Shown here in pieces: positions 1 to 4,611 of a stretch of DNA of 5,683 nucleotides (its first letter is position 1; the number at the start of each line of letters is the position of its first letter). A program made the position numbers and the translations under genes. The stretch lies in the NCBI GenBank assembly GCA_937949745.1, contig CALECM010000025.1:1-5683 (forward strand), written 5' to 3'. Below the pieces are notes generated by a model. The model saw only the letters and a program-made list of their open reading frames with translations, did no database searches and was not told the DNA's origin. The DNA comes from an uncultured Bacteroidales bacterium (GTDB taxonomy: Bacteria > Bacteroidota > Bacteroidia > Bacteroidales > WCHB1-69).

Positions 1-35
1 GTTTTCACACGTTCTGCACCGTTTTCTCCAGACAT
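1..35 (-). CDS. 5' end of an unrecognised gene, cut by the window edge
   Basis: Reading leftward from an ATG at 35-33, the frame is open to the window edge and begins MSGENGAERVKT. This is too short to assign to a family, and I do not recognise it. The start is supported by context: a perfect Bacteroidota -7 box (TATATTTG) lies at 84-77 on the same strand, which would leave a leader of about 35 bases, and a purine-rich AGAGG lies a few bases upstream of the ATG. A competing ATG at 69-67 in another frame is also open to the edge (MEKFQNKYRRGN...), but it would sit almost on the predicted transcription start. The existence of a gene here is likely; which frame is used is uncertain. Confidence 0.4.
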   Translation of the reverse strand, partial: MSGENGAERVK

Positions 36-76
36 TGCCTCTGCGATATTTATTTTGAAATTTTTCCATAGTTATA

Positions 77-84
77 CAAATATA
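77..84 (-). promoter_or_regulatory. Bacteroidota -7 promoter box for the left-edge gene
   Basis: The minus strand reads TATATTTG here, an exact match to TAnnTTTG recognised by the Bacteroidota primary sigma factor. No good TTTG-like -33 element is visible about 20 bases further upstream. The box points toward the partial minus-strand gene at the window's left edge. Confidence 0.45.
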
Positions 85-246
85 GAAAATTTTTCATTTA
101 TCTTATTGTATTATCCTGTGAAGCATACCATCTATAATATTTCCCTGCATCCGGTAAAGTCTGATATAACTGATAAAGAAGCAATCCCGAACAATTCCTT
201 ACATTTTAATCTTTTTAACATCTTCTGATAGGGAAATGATACAAAT

Positions 247-279
247 AAAAATCCCATACAAATCCAATATTTGTATGGG
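247..279 (-). terminator. Intrinsic terminator of tRNA-Ser
   Basis: A perfect 11-bp inverted repeat (253-263 and 269-279, arms CCCATACAAAT/ATTTGTATGGG) closes a 5-base loop. Read on the minus strand it is followed at once by ATTTTTATTT (252 downward), so it forms a hairpin with a U-rich tail. It begins 33 bases past the tRNA 3' end, in the right place and orientation to end tRNA transcription. On the plus strand the repeat is followed by TAGTATGG, not by a T tract, so it is directional. Confidence 0.8.
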
Positions 280-312
280 TAGTATGGTTTTTGAGTGAAT
301 CTCATTTTTCTG

Positions 313-399
313 CGGAAAGCGAGGGATTCGAACCCCCGGAACCCCGAGGGGTTCAACAGATTTCGAGTCTGCCCCGTTCGACCACTCCGGCAGCTTTCC
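313..399 (-). tRNA. tRNA-Ser, anticodon CGA
   Basis: The 87-base minus-strand sequence folds as a class II tRNA. The acceptor arm pairs GGAAAGC (399-393) with GCTTTCC (320-314), followed by discriminator G (complement of 313), as is usual for serine. The D-loop contains GGTCGAACGG. The anticodon stem GCAGA/TCTGT encloses the loop CTCGAAA, giving anticodon CGA (365-363), which reads UCG. A long variable arm (339-354, GAACCCC/GGGGTTC) is the mark of serine tRNA and separates it from class I species. The T arm carries GGTTCGAAT. The 3' CCA is not encoded, since CAG follows the discriminator, so it must be added after transcription. Its own promoter lies directly upstream and a terminator follows, so it is a single-gene transcription unit. 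Confidence 0.96.
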
Positions 400-403
400 G
401 CGG

Positions 404-434
404 CAAAAATACAAAAAAACTTCCATGATATAAA
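404..434 (-). promoter_or_regulatory. Promoter of tRNA-Ser (Bacteroidota -33/-7 type)
   Basis: The minus strand carries TATTTTTG (411-404), an exact TAnnTTTG -7 box, with a TTTA element (434-431) 19 bases upstream in the -33 position (consensus TTTG). Only four bases separate the -7 box from the first base of the mature tRNA, so the primary transcript should have almost no 5' leader. Confidence 0.65.
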
Positions 435-453
435 CCGGTAACCGGGATATCAT
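425..453. repeat. Two-tier inverted repeat between tRNA-Ser and nfeD
   Basis: ATGATAT (425-431) and ATATCAT (447-453) are perfect inverted arms. Inside them CCGG (435-438) and CCGG (442-445) pair around a 3-base TAA loop, giving a 7+4 bp stem with a small asymmetric internal loop. The repeat covers the proposed -33 element of the tRNA promoter and lies upstream of the nfeD promoter. There is no T tract on either side, so it does not look like a standard terminator. An operator or a chance structure are both possible. Confidence 0.45.
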
Positions 454-515
454 ATTTAAATCCATCATCAGGAAATAAATCAGGCGTTTAGCCATTACAC
501 TTCAATAATTTTACG

Positions 516-523
516 TAAGTTTG
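516..523 (+). promoter_or_regulatory. -7 promoter box of nfeD
   Basis: TAAGTTTG matches TAnnTTTG exactly and ends 25 bases before the nfeD start codon. No clear TTTG stands at the -33 distance. An 8-bp perfect palindrome, TTACGTAA (511-518), overlaps the first bases of the box and could be a regulator site, although a palindrome this short can arise by chance. Confidence 0.5.
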
Positions 524-548
524 CATTCTGTTTTAAACATATCCCGCT

Positions 549-1898
549 ATGAAAAAGTACCTCATCTTCCTTCTTTTGTCATCTTTATTTTCATTACTCG
601 TCGCCCAAAATACGACTACCAGAGTATACTCTTTTGAAATCGACGATAACATCTCAAGACCCGCTTTGAGGAAAACGGAAAAAGCGGTGAGGGAAGCCAC
701 TCAAGACAGCGCAGATATACTTTTATTGAGATTGAATACTTTCGGAGGAGAACTGGAAGCCGCGGAGAAAATAAGGACACTTTTACTGGAGGCGCCTATG
801 CAAACTTTCGTCTTTATCGATCCTAATGCCGCCTCCGCCGGCGCGTTGATCTCCATTGCCTGCGACAGTATATACATGTCTCCGGGAGCTTCCATCGGAG
901 CTGCTTCGGTCGTAGACCAGTCAGGAGCAGTCCTTCCCGATAAGTACCAGTCATACATGCGCTCTTTGATGAGGGCTACCGCGGAAAAAACAGGCCGCGA
1001 TCCGTTGATCGCGCAAGCCATGGTGGATCCCGATACTTATATTAAAGGAATCATTGATTCGGGAAAAGTACTCACTTTCACCACCCATGAAGCCATCCAA
1101 TTCGGATATTGCCAGGGAGAAGCCAATTCCGTCACGCAAGCGCTCGAGGAAGCGGGTATTGAAAACTATATCCTGCAGGAACAACATCTGACGTGGATAG
1201 ACAAAGTGATCGGTTTTCTAACTTCTCCGGTTATCAGCGGTATCCTGATCATGTTGATCATCGGGGGGATCTATTTTGAATTACAGACACCCGGCGTAGG
1301 CTTCCCATTGATCGTGGCTGTAACCGCTGCGTTGCTTTATTTCGCCCCGCATTATCTGGAAGGGCTGGCTGCGCATTGGGAAATACTGCTTTTCGTAATC
1401 GGTGTGGTACTCCTTATCCTGGAAATATTTGTCACGCCCGGATTCGGCGTATTGGGAATCCTGGGCATTATTCTCACTTTTACAGCGCTGGTCCTGACCA
1501 TGGTCTTCAATATCGGCTTCGATTTCCAGTTTGCGCCGCCCAAGGCGTTATCCAACAATATACTGATCGTATTAACTTCCATTATCGTAGGTTTCCTGGC
1601 ATCCTTGTGGCTGGGTAAAAAACTACTGATCACCCAAACGCGCTTCGGTTCCCTCTCTTTGAATACCGAACTGGATACGGAAAAAGGTTTCGTCGCCCAG
1701 GATATGCGTCTTAATCAACTGATCGGGAAAGAAGGAATTACGCTCACGTTCATGCGACCGGCAGGAAAAGTGGAGATCGACGGTGAGATTTACGATGCGA
1801 CTTCCTATGCCGGACTCATCGATAAAGATGAGAAAGTTGTGGTGACCCGTTTCGAAAACTCCCAACTGGTGGTGGAAAAGACGGATGAACAATCGTGA
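549..1898 (+). CDS. nfeD: NfeD-family membrane protein with ClpP/SppA-like serine protease domain
   Basis: This 449-residue protein has the full-length NfeD layout. An N-terminal signal or anchor helix (about residues 4-19) is followed by a ClpP-class protease domain (about 24-215), about five membrane helices (roughly 227-245, 251-268, 278-295, 298-320, 335-356) and a C-terminal OB-fold NfeD domain (about 388-445, with LIGKEG and the GEIYDATS segment). The AASAG motif places the nucleophile at Ser96. The Ser/Lys dyad partner is probably Lys132 (PDKYQSYMRS), about one helical turn off the spacing of the archaeal homologue 1510-N. The family is thought to cleave hydrophobic segments of membrane proteins, with stomatin or flotillin partners, in membrane quality control. 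Such partner genes often neighbour nfeD but are not seen here; the next gene is an acetyltransferase 54 bases downstream with its own -7 box. The ATG at 549 is chosen because it precedes a good signal sequence. There is no Shine-Dalgarno, as expected in this phylum. Confidence 0.93.
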   Translation: MKKYLIFLLLSSLFSLLVAQNTTTRVYSFEIDDNISRPALRKTEKAVREATQDSADILLLRLNTFGGELEAAEKIRTLLLEAPMQTFVFIDPNAASAGALISIACDSIYMSPGASIGAASVVDQSGAVLPDKYQSYMRSLMRATAEKTGRDPLIAQAMVDPDTYIKGIIDSGKVLTFTTHEAIQFGYCQGEANSVTQALEEAGIENYILQEQHLTWIDKVIGFLTSPVISGILIMLIIGGIYFELQTPGVGFPLIVAVTAALLYFAPHYLEGLAAHWEILLFVIGVVLLILEIFVTPGFGVLGILGIILTFTALVLTMVFNIGFDFQFAPPKALSNNILIVLTSIIVGFLASLWLGKKLLITQTRFGSLSLNTELDTEKGFVAQDMRLNQLIGKEGITLTFMRPAGKVEIDGEIYDATSYAGLIDKDEKVVVTRFENSQLVVEKTDEQS

Positions 1899-1930
1899 AA
1901 AATAATCCTTTTAGCATAAGATAAATTATT

Positions 1931-1938
1931 TAAATTTG
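1931..1938 (+). promoter_or_regulatory. -7 promoter box of the GNAT gene
   Basis: TAAATTTG is an exact TAnnTTTG match, with a TTTT/TTTA element (1909-1913) 17-18 bases upstream as a possible weak -33 box. The box ends only 14 bases before the ATG at 1953, so the mRNA leader would be very short (under 10 bases). It suggests that the acetyltransferase can be transcribed independently of nfeD. Confidence 0.5.
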
Positions 1939-1952
1939 CCGAAAAATATCTT

Positions 1953-3179
1953 ATGCCGGAAAATAAATTACGCGACCAGTTAACGATAAAGCCTGTAGAA
2001 CTTAAATATCTTGATCAATACAATGAATTGATGCGGTATGTGTTCCAGGTGACCCGGCAGGATATCTCCGAGAGCGGTTACGAAGACGGAGAACTGATCA
2101 AAACCAAAAGGCCGATATTACAGCATGCCGATATTTACGGATGGTTCAATGCGGATGACGAACTGGTATCCCAGATCAGCATATACCCGTGCGAAGTGAA
2201 TATTCACGACAAAATATTCAAGATGGGCGGAGTTACCGGCGTGGGTACTTATCCCGAATATGCGAACCTGGGACTGATGAGCGAACTTATTAAACTCGCT
2301 TTGAAGAAAATGTGCGAGAACGGACAATTCATCTCTTATTTATATCCTTATTCTATTCCTTATTACCGGCGTAAAGGCTGGGAAATTATGTCGGATCATA
2401 TCGCATATACCGTAAAAGACACCCAGCTTCCCGCAACCTCGACAGTAGCGGGGCATGTGGAGAGACTGGACCTGGACGACGAAGATGTGATCGCCCTGTA
2501 TGATCGTTTCGCGCGTTCCAATCACGGGGCGCTGATCAGGAATAAATTCGAATGGGACGAATACTGGCGCTGGGAAATTGAAGAAGATATGACCGCTGCC
2601 GTATACTATGATAAGGATGACAATCCTCAGGGACTAATGTTTTACCGGATCTCCCACGACATTTTCCATATCAAAGAGATGATTTACCTTAACCAGGAAG
2701 GCCGTCACGGATTATGGAATTTCATTTCCGCACACCTGTCCATGATCGATAAGGTTAAAGGAGATATTTATACCAACGAACCGTTGGCATTTTTACTGGA
2801 CGACGGACAAATAGCCGAAACCATAGAGCCTTATTATATGGCCCGGATTGTAGATGTAGCGGCTTTTCTTCAGGAGTATCCTTTCTCCGGAAATTTCGAA
2901 CCATTCCATTTCAAGGTTACCGATCCGATCGCCGAATGGAATAACGGAACATTCAGCCTCACCCTGACGGGTAACAAAAACCGGGAAGTACAGATATCTA
3001 ATAAGACGCTGGGTAAATGTGTGGAGCTGGATATCCAGACATTATCGACCATGATGATGAGCTACCGCCGTCCCTCCTACCTTCACAAAATAGAGCGTCT
3101 TAAAACCGACACCCAGACATTGAGAATACTGGAAGATATCATCCCGAATCAACAACCCTATTTCTCCGATTATTTCTGA
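1953..3179 (+). CDS. Eis-like GNAT-family N-acetyltransferase
   Basis: This 408-residue protein has the size and order of the Eis family (COG4552): an N-terminal GNAT domain (about 10-155), a second degenerate GNAT-like region (about 165-300) and a C-terminal SCP2-like domain (about 305-408). Acetyl-CoA-binding motif A is in the segment GVGTYPEYANLGLM (96-109). The segment YPYSIPYYRRKGW (131-143) aligns with the Eis segment that holds its catalytic tyrosine, which points to Tyr138. The protein ends in Phe408; in mycobacterial Eis the carboxylate of a C-terminal Phe acts as general base, so the mechanism may be shared. Members acetylate amines, including aminoglycosides and lysine side chains; the substrate here cannot be read from sequence. 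The basic residues usual in the pyrophosphate loop (R/Q-x-x-G-x-G/A) are missing. There is no signal peptide, so it should be cytoplasmic. The family call is firm; the specific function is open. Confidence 0.88.
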   Translation: MPENKLRDQLTIKPVELKYLDQYNELMRYVFQVTRQDISESGYEDGELIKTKRPILQHADIYGWFNADDELVSQISIYPCEVNIHDKIFKMGGVTGVGTYPEYANLGLMSELIKLALKKMCENGQFISYLYPYSIPYYRRKGWEIMSDHIAYTVKDTQLPATSTVAGHVERLDLDDEDVIALYDRFARSNHGALIRNKFEWDEYWRWEIEEDMTAAVYYDKDDNPQGLMFYRISHDIFHIKEMIYLNQEGRHGLWNFISAHLSMIDKVKGDIYTNEPLAFLLDDGQIAETIEPYYMARIVDVAAFLQEYPFSGNFEPFHFKVTDPIAEWNNGTFSLTLTGNKNREVQISNKTLGKCVELDIQTLSTMMMSYRRPSYLHKIERLKTDTQTLRILEDIIPNQQPYFSDYF

Positions 3180-3333
3180 TCATACAGGAGAATTTTGGTT
3201 AACATTTCTCTTTACGCATCAGGATTAATATCCTTTCCGGCAAAAACTTTTATTTATTTAAAATGTTTACAATAAATATTTTGTAGGTAACAACCGGAAC
3301 ATACAATTATTTATAATCATAAAAACAGACACT

Positions 3334-3888
3334 ATGAAAACAAAAAATCTGGTCATAGGGGGAGCCGCCCTATTGGCCGCAGCCGGTGTGGGAGCCGCCA
3401 TGCTTTACAACCAAAAGAAAACCATTCCTAAAGGAGCCAAAGCCGTAAAACCTTTCGACAGTAAATTATATCTGGGCAAATGGTACGAAATCGCGAGAAT
3501 GGATTTCATACATGAAAAAAACCTAACGAACGCCACCGCCGAATATTCTTTGAACGGAGACGGGACGATCAAGGTTGTAAACAAAGGATATAACTACAAA
3601 AAAGGACAGGAACAGAAATCGGAAGGCAAAGCTAAATTCGTAGCCGATAAAAATGAAGCGAAATTGAAAGTCTCTTTCTTCGGACCTTTTTATGCAGGTT
3701 ATAATGTGATCGCGATAGACCCGTCTTATAATAATGCACTTGTAGTAGGCAAAAACAAAAGTTATATGTGGCTTCTTTCAAGGGATAAACAAATGCCGGA
3801 AGAGATCAGGAAATCTTATCTGCAAAAGGCGGAAGACCTCGGGTTCAATACTAAAAAATTGGTATGGACCGACCACAGTAAATGCTAA
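3334..3888 (+). CDS. blc: Blc-like lipocalin with N-terminal membrane anchor
   Basis: This 184-residue protein resembles bacterial lipocalin Blc over its whole barrel. The first signature is YLGKWYEIAR (46-55, Gly48-x-Trp50). KGYNYKKGQ (84-92), KVSFFGPFYAGYNVIAID (112-129) and the closing motif YMWLLSR (144-150, conserved Arg150) follow, then a C-terminal helix (about 154-170). Blc proteins bind fatty acids or lysophospholipids and are linked to envelope maintenance under starvation or stress. Unlike E. coli Blc there is no lipobox cysteine. The N-terminus has a hydrophobic Ala/Gly/Leu-rich helix (about 6-24) followed by QKKTIPKG, which suggests an uncleaved membrane anchor or a signal peptide. 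The only cysteine is the last residue, Cys184. The ATG at 3334 gives this complete leader; no Shine-Dalgarno is seen, and an imperfect -7 box (TATTTTG, 3277-3283) lies 50 bases upstream. A terminator follows 20 bases after the stop codon. Confidence 0.92.
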   Translation: MKTKNLVIGGAALLAAAGVGAAMLYNQKKTIPKGAKAVKPFDSKLYLGKWYEIARMDFIHEKNLTNATAEYSLNGDGTIKVVNKGYNYKKGQEQKSEGKAKFVADKNEAKLKVSFFGPFYAGYNVIAIDPSYNNALVVGKNKSYMWLLSRDKQMPEEIRKSYLQKAEDLGFNTKKLVWTDHSKC

Positions 3889-3908
3889 TTTGAAATAACA
3901 GACTTTAT

Positions 3909-3943
3909 AAGGATTGTCCGAAAAATTTGGACAATCCTTTTTT
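3909..3943 (+). terminator. Intrinsic terminator of the lipocalin gene
   Basis: A perfect 11-bp inverted repeat (3909-3919 AAGGATTGTCC, 3929-3939 GGACAATCCTT) closes a 9-base loop GAAAAATTT and is followed by T residues to 3943. It starts 20 bases past the lipocalin stop codon, so it should end transcription of that gene. The A-rich run before the left arm is short, so it is weaker as a terminator on the minus strand. Confidence 0.88.
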
Positions 3944-4033
3944 ATTGCTTTGATAATAAGGTTACCTTTCAATTAATCGTTTAATTTTATTTAGATTATC
4001 CAAATAGAAAGGTCAATACTATATTTGGTTTAT

Positions 4034-4075
4034 TTACTTTTTTCCTTGATGAAAAAAGTAACAAAAAAATCAAGG
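4034..4075. repeat. Overlapping inverted repeats, possible alternative hairpins
   Basis: The arms TTACTTTTTTC (4034-4044) and GAAAAAAGTAA (4051-4061) pair perfectly over 11 bp around the 6-base loop CTTGAT. A second perfect pair, CCTTGAT (4044-4050) and ATCAAGG (4069-4075), reuses that loop as its left arm. Because the last base of the first left arm and the whole first loop are used in the second stem, the two folds compete. No gene start lies close downstream on either strand that such a switch could obviously control. Confidence 0.6.
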
Positions 4076-4077
4076 CA

Positions 4078-4136
4078 AACCTTCGAATAAGCGAGAGCAG
4101 AGGAAGCTCGCTTACTATGCCGAGCGAGAGAAGGTT
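4078..4136. repeat. Nested inverted repeats (branched hairpin)
   Basis: The outer arms AACCTTC (4078-4084) and GAAGGTT (4130-4136) are perfect inverted copies. Within them TAAGCGAG (4088-4095) and CTCGCTTA (4107-4114) form an 8-bp perfect stem with an 11-base loop. The heptamer GCGAGAG occurs twice (4091-4097 and 4124-4130), so a shifted pairing is also possible. It directly follows the competing hairpins at 4034-4075. Confidence 0.55.
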
Positions 4137-4190
4137 ATTAATAGGCATCTTCCCGCTCTGCGAATTTCCAAACAGTCCGGAAAGGCAGAC

Positions 4191-4234
4191 GCAAAAAGAG
4201 AACCGCCACATAACCTCAACCATTCTCTTTTTGC
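4191..4234. repeat. 12-bp perfect inverted repeat
   Basis: GCAAAAAGAGAA (4191-4202) and TTCTCTTTTTGC (4223-4234) are exact reverse complements around a 20-base spacer. There is no T run after the right arm, and after the left arm on the minus strand the sequence is GTCTGCC, so it is not a classic terminator. It closes the structured block that starts at 4034. Confidence 0.6.
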
Positions 4235-4383
4235 TATATACTCACTCCGTTCGCATCCTTTCTTCCCTTTAAGAATTTCGCATTCATCGCCTTTTGCCTG
4301 TCCATCGCAAGCTACATGGAAAACCCGCCCGTTATACCTGAATTTCATGTAAAAGTGCGGTAAACGTTAAATCATTTGTTCTT

Positions 4384-4411
4384 CAGATCCTTCACTTTAT
4401 TCAGGATAACA
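4384..4411. repeat. REP-like repeat, copy 1
   Basis: This 28-base unit has ends ATCCT and AGGAT as inverted arms (core GATCC...TCAGGAT) and matches the copy at 4550-4577 at 26 of 28 positions. It resembles a class of short dispersed palindromic repeats common in bacterial intergenic DNA, whose spurious translation gives NKVKDL- or LHFVQDD-like peptides. Confidence 0.65.
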
Positions 4412-4425
4412 TAATCATTCAAATT

Positions 4426-4453
4426 GTCATTCCGGGCGAAGCGAAGAATCCGG
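4426..4453. repeat. REP-like repeat, companion unit
   Basis: This unit contains ATTCC, then GGGCGAAGCGAAG, then AATCCGG, with ATTC/GAAT as inverted ends. It is the usual partner of the ATCCT...AGGAT unit in such dispersed repeats (pattern GTCATTCCGnGCGAAGCG). It lies 14 bases after copy 1, so the two may form one composite element. Confidence 0.55.
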
Positions 4454-4549
4454 TTTCCTGCATAATAAGCATCTATATTACTGATTCGGGATGATAACTT
4501 CGGGAACCCAAAGAAAGTTGGCTAGGGACAATACCATATTAAATTGCTC

Positions 4550-4577
4550 CAGATCCTTCACTTTGTTCAGGATGACA
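4550..4577. repeat. REP-like repeat, copy 2
   Basis: This is the second copy of the 28-base unit, differing from copy 1 at two positions (both A to G). It is in the same orientation and is bracketed by short GCTC (4546-4549) and GAGC (4581-4584) arms, which lengthen the hairpin. It lies about 35 bases beyond the stop codon of the MFS gene, a position where such a repeat could stabilise or trim the 3' end of its mRNA. Confidence 0.65.
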
Positions 4578-4611
4578 AAAGAGCTCAATATATTACTTTT
4601 AATAAGTTGAT

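Larger units (their letters stand above)
3944..4611. other. Gene-poor intergenic stretch with structured and REP-like repeats
   Basis: No convincing gene is visible between the lipocalin terminator and the stop codon of the MFS gene. Its left half (4034-4234) holds a cluster of perfect inverted repeats. Its right half (4384-4577) holds three short repeat units of a REP-like type. The short open frames here, including a 77-codon one on the minus strand (4348-4115), coincide with this repeat-rich DNA, resemble no protein family I know, and are best left unannotated. No promoter for a transcript of this region was identified. Confidence 0.7.

Noticed and set aside
199..495. 98-codon minus-strand open frame over the tRNA
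   Set aside because: It reads straight through the tRNA-Ser gene and its terminator. The segment LPEWSNGADSKSVEPLG is the translated tRNA.
3221..3234. Short hairpin AGGAT-TAAT-ATCCT after the GNAT gene
   Set aside because: A 5-bp stem without a T tract is too weak to call a terminator.
549..3888. Single operon nfeD-GNAT-lipocalin
   Set aside because: The GNAT gene has its own perfect -7 box and the gap before the lipocalin gene is 154 bases, so co-transcription is not supported, although read-through cannot be excluded.
4034..4234. CRISPR array or riboswitch
   Set aside because: There are no regularly spaced direct repeats, and no gene start lies close downstream on either strand for a riboswitch to control.
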